Assembly: GCA_951802195.1 (NCBI GenBank)
Contig: OX637620.1
Location: 620,001-684,000 of the forward strand
Reading direction: 5' to 3'
DNA length: 64,000 nucleotides
From: Tausonia pullulans
Taxonomy: Eukaryota; Basidiomycota; Tremellomycetes; Cystofilobasidiales; Mrakiaceae
The notes under the pieces were generated by a model. That model saw only the letters and a list, made by a program, of their open reading frames with translations. It did not search any database and was not told where the DNA came from. Made by a program: the position numbers and the translations under genes. Positions 1 through 11,666 of this stretch are shown one piece after another. How positions within the stretch are numbered: position 1 is the first letter of the stretch; every line of letters begins with the position of its first letter.

Positions 1-970
1 GGGCTAGCGTTGCGTACACTGAATCCGGACATCGTCCTAGATGGAGATGAGTCCCAAGATCAGTCCCGTGCATTCGCAGAAGTGTGATGTGCACCCTCAC
101 TTTGGTAAAGGTGTTGTAGCCCGAGGCATAAGCGCCATGCTCGAAGACGTCAACCTGGAGGACATCGTTATCGGTCCGAGTGCGGTAGATCGGCTTGCCC
201 TGAAGAAGCGTCTGGGACGGGATACGACCTTGACCTGACGGTATGCGCAAAGCTTCAGCGATGGCCTGAGGGAGGTGCTGTGATAACCCGACGATGACGG
301 ACCGGTATAGCAGACGATCGGCAGGACGTCTGGCTCGACTGACGGTAGAAGCTGTTGGCGGACTGAAAGACCAAGGAGGTTTTGATAAGGCTGACGAAGA
401 AGCTGAAGGCTAGTAGGAAGGTGTACCTTTCGAGTGGACGCCATCGCCAGCGATGATGCCTGAGCCAAGTACGCTCTCTCCGTCGACGAACCACGCGCGG
501 ATGGCCTCCCGGCCGTCCTCGTCCCTGACAGCCTCGAACCTCTCGAACTTCTTCTCGAAATCGATTGACAGTCCGTCCTTGAGCATCTGGCCAAGCACGC
601 CCCGGTTCACGCGGATGGACTTATCGCCGTAGCCGTCGATGCGGCCAACGGTCGCGCCCGTCTCGATGTCGAACACGCGCCGCTCAACGCGCCCCTTGCC
701 TCCGAGCGAGGCGTCGACGGCGCAGAAAGCAATAGGCTTCTTGTCCCCAACGACCTCTTGAATGTCCTCATAGCCCCACGGGTGAAGCGTGAGCGAGTAC
801 GATGGCCGGGACGTTGCCCGAAACTGGTCGAAGATCCGGATGTGCGAGGGTGTCGCGAGGCCGCTCTTACGGAGCGTCTGGGCGAGTGAGAGGTTGCCAA
901 GGCCGGCACCGATGAGGAGAAGAGGAAGTTCCTTGGGGAGCGAACCAGCGATGGAGACGATGGCGGACAT
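1..970 (-). CDS. FAD-dependent monooxygenase-like protein, 3' end outside window
   Basis: The product resembles group A flavin monooxygenases, which use FAD and NAD(P)H to hydroxylate small aromatic or other substrates; the substrate cannot be told. The start at 970 is followed by a hydrophobic strand and the dinucleotide-binding motif LLLIGAGLGNLSLAQ (about residues 17-31). Near residue 175 a GDGVHSK motif matches the second FAD-contact motif. An intron runs from about 427 to 362, after which the chain resumes as VRQQLLPSVEPDVLPIVCYTG. Around position 300 the coding signal moves to another frame (LPQAIAEALRIPSGQ and onward) with no normal-sized intron to explain it, so the gene has an apparent one-base frame break or the sequence has an error. 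Another intron begins near 115 and the window ends soon after. It faces TRP4 across a 350-bp divergent promoter. The family call is fairly safe; whether the gene is intact is not. Confidence 0.6.
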
Positions 971-1320
971 AGCGCAGGGCGAAGGGCGGGCTGTCTATTT
1001 ATTTGACGAGGAGACAGGAAAGGACGGAAGGAAGAGCGACGGCTCTACAAGCGACGCGCGCAAAGTCCGACAGAGAAGAGAGGCGCGAGGGGTGCGAGGG
1101 ACAGTCGCTCGTAAATGACAGTGTCTGTCAAGCAAGGGCCAGGAGAGCGGTCGTTGGTGGTCAGAGAGTGATGGCGGGCTGGCTTGACGTTCATTCGGCC
1201 TCTCCAGTCGGTCCGTGGTTTCGAGGGGGCAAAGAGACGACGCGGACAGTAGGGCGACCGACATCCAGTCGAGTCAGCCCTCGACCAACACCTCATCCTT
1301 TCCGTTCGTCCTTGCCCGCC
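971..1320. promoter_or_regulatory. Divergent promoter between the FAD gene and TRP4
   Basis: This 350-bp gap separates two start codons that point away from each other, so it must hold both promoters. The sequence CGAGTCA at 1270-1276, about 45 bp upstream of the TRP4 start, differs by one base from the Gcn4/AP-1 site TGAGTCA. That would suit general amino acid control of a tryptophan gene, but a single near-match in GC-rich DNA is weak evidence. I see no TATA box. Confidence 0.4.
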
Positions 1321-2713
1321 ATGACGTCCGCCTACACGCCCGAGACGTTCAAGCCCCTCCTCAAGCTGCTCCATAGCACTCCGGAGCTCTTCACGCCCGA
1401 GCTTGCAACTGCCGCGTTCGAGCACCTCGCCCTCGGCCCCTCGGGCGCGACCGAGGCTCAGATCGGAGCGTTCCTGACGGCGCTCACGCTCTCCAAGCTC
1501 GACCAGCGGGCCGACATGATCACTGCGTGCGCCAAGGTCATGCGCAGGTACTCCATTCCAGTTGAGACGGTCGCCGACGCCGAGGGTCTCGTCGTCGACA
1601 TTGTCGGCACCGGAGGCGACGGCCATGACACGTTCAACGTCTCAACGAGCGCGGGGATTGTCGCTGCTGGAGCTGGAGCTGTCGTCTGCAAGGTGAGCAC
1701 CACGCCAGTCGGCTTCTTACTTTATTAGATGACAGCGTGTTCCTGTTTGATGCGCGCGCCGTGACTTGCTAACGCGTCATGCGCCTACCCTGTCCGTCTA
1801 CCTCTTCAGCACGGCAACAAGGCTTCCACCTCCTCCTCTGGCTCGGCCGATCTCCTTATCGCTCTCACCTGCCCTCTTACCTTTCCGCCGTCGTCGCTTT
1901 CCAAGATCCTCACTCCTGCGACCCCCTTTGCGTTCCTCTTTGCCTCTCTCTACCACCCCTCAATGGCGCTGCTCGCGCCGATTCGCAAATCGCTCCCCTT
2001 CCGGACTGTCTTCAACGTCCTCGGGCCCCTCATCAACCCCGCCCGCCCATCAGGCATGGTCATTGGCGTGTACACGAAGGAGCTCGGCCCCGTGTTTGCC
2101 GAGGCCCTGAAGGAGCTGGGCGTCAAGCGCGCGCTCGTCGTCTGCGGCCAGGAAGGCCTGGACGAGATCAGTCCGGCCGGAGAGACCTGGGTGCGTCGCC
2201 TGCTTGGAGGTTCCTTGACAATGTGATCGAGTTGATCTGACTCGTCCTTTCCGTTTCTTTGTGCGCTCCCGTGCGTGTGGCATCTTGCAGGCCTGGTCGC
2301 TCGAGAACGGCGCCATCATTCCAATGACTCTTCATCCCACGCATGACTTCGGTCTTCCCCTCCATCCTCTCAGGACTGTCCGAGGTGGTCTCGGCGGGTC
2401 CTCGGCTGCCAACGCGCTCACCCTCCTCGCGCTGCTCACCAACGCGCCCGCGCCCGCGGACCAGTTCCCGGCCAACGTGTCTGCGGACGACCCAGAGGCG
2501 CCGTCGTTCGATGCGATTCGGGACTTTATTCTCATCAACGCGAGTGCTGTGCTCGTCGTTGCGGGTAAGGCGAATGACTTTAAGGAGGGTGTAAAGCTCG
2601 CGAGGGAGAGCCTAGAGGGTGGAGGAGCCCTTAGGGCCCTGGAAGAGTTTAAGCGGACTGCTGGGGAGGCCGTCGCTTCGGCTTCTGCTTTTGTAACTGC
2701 TGCTGGACCATGA
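1321..2713 (+). CDS. TRP4: Anthranilate phosphoribosyltransferase
   Basis: The enzyme joins anthranilate to PRPP, the second step of tryptophan synthesis from chorismate, in the cytosol. Three exons (1321-1692, 1810-2190, 2291-2713) join in phase 0 to give 391 residues, a normal length for the family. The PRPP-binding signature is plain: [18 protein letters not shown] (about residues 83-100), then [16 protein letters not shown] directly across the first splice junction. Later blocks such as [13 protein letters not shown] and the C-terminal [18 protein letters not shown] also fit TrpD. The N-terminal 70 residues form the helical domain. As in yeast, the enzyme is a single-function protein and not fused to other Trp activities. 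ATG 1321 is the first in frame and keeps the usual N-terminus; the open frame continues upstream but without family character. Confidence 0.95.
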
Positions 2714-3092
2714 TTATTTTCTTTGGGACCTCCCTTCAAGTATAGATATAGAGTGATCGGTTCTCATGCGGTTTGTGAGCGGAGAGCTACACGGCGCGCG
2801 GAACGTCCCAGAAAAAAGAGTAATTTTCTCGCGCAAGCCATGCCATTCCATTCGTCCATCGCATCTTATAATCGTCTGGCTAGAATTTGTGCACATCTCT
2901 GGTTACTGACAAGAGATTTCGGCCGACCGCGGGCCAATTGACGTCAGCGCTGCAACGGGATGGCCAAGACATGGGATCATCCAGCCCCTCTCCCTCCGTC
3001 TCTCTTGGTACTCTCGTTAGTTGTCCTCCAACCTCCACCTTGCACAGGTCTTAACCTCCTCCTCATCTTCAGTTGCTCCACCCTCCACTACC
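2714..3092. other. Intergenic, TRP4 to zinc-ribbon gene
   Basis: This 379-bp stretch holds the TRP4 3' flank and the promoter and leader of the next gene. Pyrimidine-rich DNA just before 3093 looks like a fungal transcription start region. I see no further gene. Confidence 0.4.
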
Positions 3093-3919
3093 ATGGGTAG
3101 GTTTCCTCGATCATCCTTAAAACTGCCCTCCGCCGCTGAACATTCCCTCTGTCTCTCAGCCTGCATTCCCATCCTTTGTGCGTCCAAGGCTCACACGCTT
3201 CTGCTCGTCGGAACCCAACACCCCGGCTGCCCGATATACTAACCCTCTCAGTTGAACTGACCTCCGGCTTAACCTTCGGTTCCGACTAACAGTCGGCTGC
3301 GAGACAAAGGCGAGTCGTATAAAGCGAATGTTGCCGCTGTTGTCCGGAGGCACACGCACGTCTCACGGCTGAACCGCGTCTCTCTTTCTCCCCCTCCAGA
3401 TCAAAGCCGAGGACGGCGAGAATCCTCCTCGGATCTGCGCCAAGGTCAGTTCAGAAACCATTCTATAGCTGGATTGCACGATGCTGACAATCTGCATTTC
3501 ACGCAGTGTCACAATCGTCAGCCATCCCTGCTGCCTCCTCCTTCGCGAGGCGCCTCAGCCCTGACAGACAAGTCTGATCATCACAGCGAGCGTCATCAAG
3601 GCCAAAGAGTCCAATTGGTTCTCGCTCTTCTGTGTACCGATCTTCCCCTTCCACTTCAAGCATGTCTACAGGTGCTCCATCTGCGGTAAGCGGTCGGCTG
3701 CTATTTGTCAAGGCCGGAGCTTGATTGATCTGACGCATTACCACCTATATCAGGCTGGAACATCAAGCAGGGCGACGGCTTCGAACCGCCTATTGCAGGT
3801 TACCAGCAGCCGTGAGTTTTAATGCTGGCTTGGAGAGGTGGATCGAGATCTGACCTGGTCGCCCCGATGCCAGACCGCAAGGCTACTATCCGCCGAACCA
3901 AGGCATGATGCGGAAATAG
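3093..3919 (+). CDS. Small zinc-ribbon protein (zinc_ribbon_15-like)
   Basis: Seven small exons (3093-3096, 3160-3206, 3400-3444, 3507-3516, 3587-3685, 3754-3811, 3874-3919) join without a stop to give 102 residues; the phases agree at every junction. The protein carries two Cys pairs, ICAKCHN and YRCSICGW, about 30 residues apart, with WFSLFCVPIFPFHFK between them. This pattern (CxxC, a WF-L-F-PIFPF core, CxxC) matches a small fungal zinc-ribbon family of unknown role. The tail is rich in Gln, Pro, Tyr and Gly (YQQPPQGYYPPNQG). The first exon holds only the start codon and one base. The family match is from memory of the pattern; the function is unknown. The second intron (3207-3399) is the least certain. 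Confidence 0.75.
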
Positions 3920-4483
3920 TGCCGTCGTCTGCTCTTTGTACTATAGTTCTCTTACGATTGATAATAATTTCTCTGAGCTGGACCTTACCGAGAAGAATTG
4001 CCACGTCAAAGAAAAGAGGCGGGGGCTGCCTCAGCACAGGAGAGAGCAAGTGGCACTGCGGTCTGACGCTGAGCTCTCTGCAGCCTCGCTGACCTTCCTC
4101 TGTCCTCTTTTGGCTTCCTCTGTCCTGCTTCTCCCTTTGCTATCGACTCAAGTTCCAGCAGGTGCGGTTCACAAGAGGAGCGTTGAAGGCCTTCCGGCTC
4201 TGCAAACTCCGCCTCCGATGGTGAGATGAGAGAGAGACCTTGATTAGACAGTGCCCCGCCTTGCCAATTAGCTCCATACCCTTCCGTGACTTCAGAGCCC
4301 TCTTCTGCCTCATATAACACCCTACCAGGGCTGACTAGTCCTCTCCACCGGGACAGCATCAGCACAGGAAACGCGCGCTTTGACCTCATCGTTTTCGAGG
4401 CTCGGCTTGCTTTCCCCCGGCCTTCCCCGTTCCCTCGTCGTCCTCGCTTGTTCGCTCAACGGCCATCATCCCTCCCGGGAGCT
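3920..4483. other. Intergenic, promoter and leader of F-box gene
   Basis: This 564-bp gap precedes the F-box/WD40 gene. The frame of that gene stays open back to an ATG at 4286, but the extra residues lack its Ser/Pro/Gly character and the DNA is pyrimidine-rich, so I read it as leader. Nothing else is visible. Confidence 0.4.
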
Positions 4484-7400
4484 ATGCAGACACCCAATCG
4501 TTTGAGCGGCAAGGCTCAGGGACAAGGCCAAGGCCTTCGCCGTCCATCGCTACCTGCCAACTTCAGCTCTTCATCGGCATCCTCCGGCAGTCACACCAAC
4601 GGCTTCCCCTCCTCGCCAGTGACCAGCACATCGCCATCACCCATGGAGAGTCTCAGAAGCTCGGGCTCCTCGCCTACCAAACGTAATTCGCTCCCTCGCC
4701 ACAGCTCCCCTTTGGCTCAGCCGCCCCCAGCAGGCGCCCGCCGGCCGGCATTTGGCGCAGGCGGCGGTGGCTCCTTCCCTCGTCGGGCTTCCTCAATGTC
4801 CTCGACTGTGCCCCTCATCGTCAACACGCCGCCGCCGCCACAACGACCAACAGCGTCCCATTCGAACGAGGGTGAACCCCCAAATACCCCTTCTCCCTCC
4901 CATCATTCATCCTCGAGCGTCGTACTCGACCAGGACGACGCGCCCTCACCGACGCTCTCGGCGCGGACGTTCACGCCCTCGTCTCGTGCAGCCAGGCCCT
5001 CGGGCCCCTCACCTTCGTCCTCCCTCTCGACGAACGGCAGTCCTCCCATCATCCTCGAGTCGAGCTACGTAAGCTCTTACACGCCGAGTTCGACGTCGAG
5101 CCGTCTCCTGGACTCGGACTCGAGTCTGAGGTTTGCAGTGGGAGCGCCGCCTCCACCGGCAGCCGCGTCGTCAAGTCACGTCGCGTCGGGCCAGACGGAG
5201 ATATCGTCGTACTGGGAAGGCACCCAACCAGAGGATGTGGAGATCGATGAAGAGGTGACTCGACAGAGTGACAGCAACTCTGGCTAGAACTGCGGCTGAA
5301 GAACATCCGTGCGTTAGATCGAGGAGGCTCTCGACCATCTTCGGGCTGTCTCTTCGGAACGCGTCACCCAAGTCCGTCACTGCGGCTTCCCCTTCTCTTC
5401 AATTCATCGTAGAGGACATTTCTGACGTGTTCTGACTCTAATGCTACAGTATAAGCGACTCTTGGAGCAGGTAAGCCCAAGGCCGACAGATGGACCCAAG
5501 CTTCGGACGCGACTGATTTTGACGACCTGTCGCGTCACTCATCTCCCCTCGACAGAGCCAGACCAACTCATCGTTCCAGCTGCACTCGCTTCAAGTATGG
5601 ACAAACTCCAGTGTGCCTATTCTGGTGTAGATTTGCTGAAATATTTTGCTGGTTTAGGCGGAATTGAAGAACGCAAAGTATGAGCTAGAGGTTAGCGCAA
5701 GAAAGCACTTCCCAATCATTGAGGCCGTTCTGTTGATAGCCTCTCCGAATGACCTTTTCACTCATGAACCAGGTCCAGAAGCGCGCCCGGGATGCTCAAG
5801 AGGTGAGCGTATCTCTCCTCCCACATGTTTTCCTGTCTGGCTGACCTTGCTCGTCCTGTCAGGCCATTCGAGACCGTCCGCCACCGGCTCCCGCCGCGTC
5901 ACTCTTCGCTGCTCCAGTCCAGTCGGCTTTCGACTTGTCGCTACTCACAGAGTCATCAGGGTTTGACGAGGGGACTGTCCGGACCTTTATTCGTGGCTTG
6001 AAGCAGGCCGACCGGATGACGCTGCTTCGCATGATTCTGGAAGGTGAAAGATATCGTGTGCAGGCTTCCCTTGTCGCCTTGACTAATATGTCTTGCCAGC
6101 TTGTATGCCTGGCGATTGCTCGTCCATGGTTCACGTGCTGGAGAAGTATGCCAAGTCTTCCTTCGACATACTCGGCTCTCTCCCGGAAAATATCGCTGCG
6201 CGAATCCTTCGGGACTTCGACATCCCTGATTTGCTTGAGCTGGGCCTGGTGAATCTCATGCACTTGATTTGGCTTGAGAGCGCCGCTTGCTGACAAGTCA
6301 AGCCTCATCTTTAGGTGTCATCACGATGGAATGCGCTTGTCCAGAGCCCCTACCTCTGGCGAGATAACTGCTTGGCTCTCTCGGCCTGTGATCCTGTTCG
6401 AGTTCGGTTAGTCTCTTGATTTAATTTTCCTCGATCTAATTAGTTTGGCTGACTAAAACCCTACAGTGACCCGGCGACGCCTGAGGGCTGGTAGGTCTCG
6501 TCTTCCTCTCCGCCCTCTAGTCCAGTGCATCTGATTCTGGGACGATGTCTGCCAGGCTCCCTCTCTACAAGGGTCTGCACATGCGGGAGCGCAACTGGTC
6601 CCGCGTATGTATACTCCCACTTTCTGAGAACTGTGTCCGCACCGACGTTGATAAGCGCTCTCCTTTCACTCTCAGGGCCTAGCGCAGGACATCACCTTCC
6701 TCCGCGGGCACACCAACTTTGTGACCTCCCTACAAATGCACGGGGATGTCCTCATAACAGGTTCATACGACGAAACGTGAGCATTCCCTTGAATTCTCAT
6801 TCAAGGACCTTAGATTTGATGCTGCCCGGCTGCTACACTACAGGATCCGGATCTGGGATATCCCAAGCGCGACATGCAAGCTCGTGTTGAAGGCGAAGGC
6901 TGTCTCCTGCCTTTCGTTCTGTGCCGAGGCTCAAGTATTTGCGACGGGCTACCACGACGTTGGGTGCTTAGCTTCCTGTCGCCAGCTTCTCCTGCTGGTC
7001 TCCATCCGCTGATCTCATCTTCATGCAGTCGCACGCAGGTGTGGTCTTCCGTCACCTGGCAGCCCCTTCAGACGCTCGGAGGGCATCTGTGAGTTCCTTT
7101 GCTTGAATTTCAAACCCATACTCCTCTTATAACCCTCGCCTCTGCAGTCACGGGATCCGCGCCGTCGAGATCAATGAGCGCTACCTCGTTTCCGCCGGAG
7201 CCGACAAGGCGATCGTCGTTTGGGATTGGCGGGATGGGACCAAGGTGACCCGCTTTGGACAACAAACCAACGTCTGCATCGGCCTTCAGATCGTCGAAGA
7301 CAAAATCCTCTCGGTCACTCTCGATGGGATCATCCGTTGCTTCTCTATCAGTGAGATCCGATTTGCCCTTTGGGTTCCTTGCTCGCTTTGTTGACAATCG

Positions 7401-8865
7401 ATCGGTGGTCTCAGCTCGTCGGGAGATGCTCTCGCAGTACAAGCTCTCTGAGCTTGGTGGATCCGACTTTGAGCTCTCATTGCGCCTGGCTGAAGTCGGA
7501 CGTGGACACTTGGGCGCTGGCCAGCTGGTCTGGATGGCAGCCAAGGGCCGACACCTCACCGTGAGTCTAGCGAAAACTCCACCCCTTCGAGTGTGACAGC
7601 CCTCTGACTTTCCTCTTTTTTTTTTTACCACATGTTTCATCCAGTGCGCAACAAAGTCTCTCATCATCCATCTCGAGTGGTACGTCTCCCCTTCGCTCTC
7701 TTCTTGACACGAGCTTTGCGCTAAAATCGCCGACGCTTCCAGGGCCCTCGGAGACGAGCTCGTCTTTCCCTCTCCCTCCCTCGCCACATCCACGACCGCC
7801 CTCCCCTCTTCGCCCACGAGCGGCACCGCCTCCCAAGCAGGCGGCGTCATCCCACCTCGCCCACGCACCTCCTCGACCTTGTCCTCGCTCTCCCCTCAGC
7901 AGCAGCATAGAACCGCCTCCCCCGCGCAACAGAGCCCCTCGCTCCGTCGAGCAAGGACGTCGTCGTCCTTTGGCAGTCCCAAGGGGTCTGCGACAGGAGT
8001 GCAGACGACGCCGGCACGCGCCAGCGTTGCTGGCAACCCGAGAAGTCCAGCGTTGGCGTGCGCGACGGGGGACGGCGGGGGAAGGGCGGTGTCGCCGAAA
8101 GGGGTGCTTAAGACGGTGCCGCTGCTCAACAAGGTGAAGAAAGCGGGAGTCATTCCAAAGGGCTTATCGGTATGGGGCTAATGAGATACTTTGGAACAGC
8201 CGCCGACTCTGGTCGCTCTCATTGACTCGCCCGAGATCAGTCTCGGTTCCGTGGACCCAGCGAAGAAGCGGTCCGTCGAGCATTTCCCCCGCCGTCAAGT
8301 CTGCCAGGGTGGAGGGGAGGGAGTTTCGAACTGACACGTCTCCTCTCTATCCAGCGTCGTTACTTCCACGCGCTTCTCCACCCGACCTGGTTCCGACCGC
8401 CGCCTCTTTATCTCGACCTACACGCCCCTCCCCTCCACGACTACCGCCGCCGCCCGCCACCGCCAGCTCCGGCGCCGGCGGCATGACCGGATGTCCTCCT
8501 CCTCGACGATCTCCCTCCGCTCGGAGGCATCCGCTGACGAGAGCAGCAGCCTCTCCATCACCCTCGAGGACGACTTTCTCCCTCCTCCACCGGCGAGTCA
8601 CCTCCCCTCGACGCTCCGCGGCGCGTGGGAGGCCCTCGCGGATGCGGAAGGGCTCAACACGGCTGCAAAGGGCCCGATGAGTCTCGCGATGGACCATGAG
8701 AAGCTCGTTGTCGGGACGAGCGGCGGGGATGTGTATGTGGTAGGGATGGTTGGGTATCGATACCGCGGGGATGAGGGGCTGGAGGCGTTGGAAAGTGAGA
8801 GCGGGGAGGAGGGGTGGGAGAGACACCAGCAACTGGGGGAGGAAGAGGATGACGAGGAAGCTTAG
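4484..8865 (+). CDS. F-box and WD40-repeat protein
   Basis: This is probably the substrate receptor of an SCF ubiquitin ligase: the F-box would bind Skp1 and the WD40 propeller the target. About 250 N-terminal residues are Ser/Pro-rich and disordered, then a short helical stretch is spread over several small exons (5335-5870). The F-box starts at [20 protein letters not shown] (encoded near 6170-6235) and continues [19 protein letters not shown]40 units follow: [15 protein letters not shown] with [14 protein letters not shown], then [21 protein letters not shown] with VVWDW. A long Ser/Thr/Pro-rich insert (about 7750-8130) interrupts the propeller before the last blades near 8355-8750. I count about 17 introns. 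Intron 8134-8199 removes an in-frame stop and has a clear CTAAT branch site. The tail is acidic. I cannot say which named F-box protein this is. Confidence 0.85.
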
Positions 8866-8936
8866 GGGGAGATATCGCTCATGGACGTTTGTGAGGGAAC
8901 GAAGCCAGAGAATTGTATAAGGTCCAGGATGCAAGT

Positions 8937-10248
8937 TTAGACAAACTGGGTAGGTAACAGAGCGAGATTCAAAATTCGGCTTAAGAGGGGGCTGAGGATG
9001 AAGGGACTGAGAAGGGGGACTCACAGTGGAAAGATAAGACTGGAAACAAACGAGGAGGAAGGTCATTAGGGATCGCCTAGAACGTCCGGCGCACGAGGAC
9101 TGACCTCGGCAGTGATACGAGCACGAGCGTTGAGGCTGAGCTTCATCTCGGAGATCTCCTTGTCGACCTCCTCCATAAACCTGACGGGCGAGGGGGGGGG
9201 GGGGTGGGGGGTGGGGGCAGAGTGGATGCGCGATGAGTCGATGCGATCTGCAGGCCGGTAGGGCGAGGAGAGACTCACTGGATGATAAAGTCGACGAGCT
9301 TGTGCTTCAGGAGTGTCTCGGAGATGTGGTTGGTAATGAGGAACGAGATGTCGTAGCCCTGGAGGTGGTAGACGACATGGCGACGACATGTCAGGAGAGG
9401 GAGGGCGAAGACGGGCACCACGCGTTGTTTGCACGTGTCAACGCGCTCTCTCAAGTCCGGCCAGACGCACAGGCATGGGCTTCCTCCGAAGGATGATAAA
9501 GTTCTCGGCACGTTGAGTCATGAACCGTGTGAACTTGTGGCAAAGGATGCGCTCAATGTCGTCGGCCTGCTTGATCTTGATCGAGACCCGGATCGAGTTG
9601 ACCGAGGGCTCGATGAGGACCCGCTCAGCTTCGGACCGGGTGATCGTGAGCGGGGCGAGGATGACCTCTGAAGAAGATCTGCGAGAGCGAGCATGCTCGT
9701 CAGGATAGGGCTCTCGAGGAGAGAGAAGACCGGCGAGCGAGATGGACACGGACCGTGCCTCGATCTCGGGAACGTTGCTGGTAGGAGCCGGCGGAAGTGT
9801 CGCGTCAGGCGATGAAGACGTTGAGAAAGACAAGTCAGGGGAAGCGTGTAAAGCTCACTGTCGCTCAACGACCTAGACGTAGCAGGAGGCAACGAACGGA
9901 AGGCGCGTTAACGAGCACACCAAGACGGAGACGCGCGGCGGAACGATGACGAGGGGGGGAGGCTGTACCCCGTCCTCGCTCGAGACCGCGAGAGCGCCTT
10001 GAATGAAGGGCTTACCTGCGATCCGAAGTTCTCGAGCGTGAGAGCGGCCGTGAGAGTGGACCGGACGGCAGAAAGGTATGGCCGGAGAGCTGGATGACGA
10101 GGGCAGGTGAGGCGAGGTCAACGCGCGACGTCGGCGACTTGCGCGTCGAGAACGGCGGTCTGAGAACTGACCGTTGGACTGGAGGCGAGAGACGCAGGTC
10201 AGCTCTGGCGATGCAGTGCAGTGCGAGTGGGCACAGCGGACGTACCAT
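8937..10248 (-). CDS. ARC19: Arp2/3 complex subunit 4 (p20/ARC19)
   Basis: ARPC4 is a core subunit of the Arp2/3 complex, which nucleates branched actin at endocytic patches. Ten exons (10248-10246, 10178-10172, 10089-10016, 9872-9859, 9777-9754, 9678-9471, 9358-9279, 9180-9105, 9039-9025, 8945-8937) total 510 nt and give exactly 169 residues, the usual family length. Nearly every block matches: [20 protein letters not shown] at the start, then [49 protein letters not shown] and [20 protein letters not shown]. The first exon is only the ATG and the second is 7 nt. The last two tiny exons give a C-terminus ending ESYLSTFV; reading on into the intron would instead end at 9066 with an atypical tail. 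It converges on the F-box gene with 71 bp between the stops. Confidence 0.93.
9192..9221. repeat. G-rich homopolymer tract in ARPC4 intron
   Basis: A run of 13 G on the + strand is followed by further G runs split by single T bases. It lies inside the intron between the exons at 9279-9358 and 9105-9180, so the transcript carries poly-C. The tract could form a G-quadruplex on the + strand DNA and is prone to length errors. Confidence 0.85.
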
Positions 10249-11666
10249 GTTGCAGGGGCTGGCCAGAGAGGAGACAGGCTGTCACGGGAGGCGAAGAAGG
10301 TGGCGAGGCGGTCGTTGGCGGGCGAGAGCGGGGCCGACGTCTGACGAGGTCCAGGGCCCAACCACCCCGGGCCTCATCACCGTGGCAACATCCAGGCCAC
10401 GGGCTCGGCGGGTGGAGCTCCGAGCATGCTTGCCGTTTTAACGAACCAGTTCTGGCCAGGAAGTAGACGTGCATGCAAGGGTCTCTCGTGGGCTGCAGTG
10501 TATTTTTCTGCGGCATCTTTTTCCGGTTGGATCTCTCTCAGATCTCACTTCTCAAGGAGCATGCCGGCATGAGGCCTCCTGGTCTGAGCTCCATCACGGA
10601 CTCATCAGCAGGCCAGATTTTGCTTGTTTGTGTTTCGCCTGGAAGCACACATCTAGTGAAGAAACCGAGCACACGACGCCCAATGAACCCCTCATACCTC
10701 AGCCCTAGTGTCCCATCCAGATGCAACAACACGAGCGAGCGATCGCTGGACAACGAGGCCGCGGGACACAACGGGGGGAAAAAGCAAGCGGGCTCATACC
10801 TCATACCTCTCGTGATCAGCCCCCCTCCCCCCTGCCCAGCTCGAGTGTCGTCATAGCTGTTCAGCTAGGCAGGCCAGTTGAGGCGGAAGACGACATGAGC
10901 TAGACAAAAATAAAGAAGGGTCTCTTTTCGGGTCGGGATGGGGAGACAGGGTTGAGGCGTGCACGCTGAGGAACAACGGAATGCAGGCAGCGACCCCTCT
11001 TGCTCCCTACGCCGAGGCAGCCGCTCTGCGTACAGGCATCACCAGGGCTTGAAAGACAGTCTGACCGATACAGTTTACGTTCGGAGGCGACTCAGGCAGA
11101 ATGTACGGACAGTCGGTTCCTGCAGATCCTGCAGAAGGATCAGCTGATCTTTCCATGAAGGCTAACCTGGAGAGCCTGCCGATGTCAGGGGCAGCATGGC
11201 GGCGAGACACCACGTCCCGAACGCTTCTCGTCCGTCTCTTGCCTCCGATCAGATCGGGCCGGGGCCGATCAATGCCAAACAAGTAGAAAGCTAGAGGCCG
11301 ACTGTATTTGGGATGATAGAGAGTCGGCCAATTGCGTAGGTGAGCGGAGATCGTAGTCGGACCCCCGCCTCGCGCCCTCGAGAAGCCGATGGGCTCTCCT
11401 AGCAGCAGGGCGCCGAGCAGCTTGCGTTGACAAAGGAGTGCCAGGCATGGAGAGGAAGGGTGGATGCCTGTCGAGAAGAGATGGAGGCTGGGAGAACGTC
11501 GGCGAAGACCACAGCGGGCGGTGGGCGAGACGCGTGGAAGGTGCGCGAGGCCGCCCGCCTGCTTCCCTCCCTGTCCGCCTCCGCCGGCCGCGAATTTGGA
11601 GGGCACCCTTCCAACGTTCACCTTCTTCCCTCCCTTCTCTCTCCTTCCTTTCGCATCTCACTCACT
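10249..11666. other. 1.4-kb divergent intergenic region, ARPC4 to FKBP
   Basis: The region holds the promoters of ARPC4 (leftward) and the FKBP gene (rightward). Open frames of 60-200 codons exist on both strands but are short-range, overlap each other and show no protein family, as expected in GC-rich DNA. Pyrimidine-rich tracts near 11560-11660 probably mark the FKBP transcription start. No RNA gene is recognised. Confidence 0.45.

Noticed and set aside
8170-8199. A 30-nt ultrashort intron in the F-box gene
   Set aside because: A donor further up (GTGAAG at 8134) gives a normal 66-nt intron with a CTAAT branch site and the same frame.
9066-9104. ARPC4 stop at 9066 (tail [12 protein letters not shown])
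   Set aside because: This tail is unlike ARPC4. Splicing at the GTCAGT donor to two small exons gives ESYLSTFV and the exact family length.
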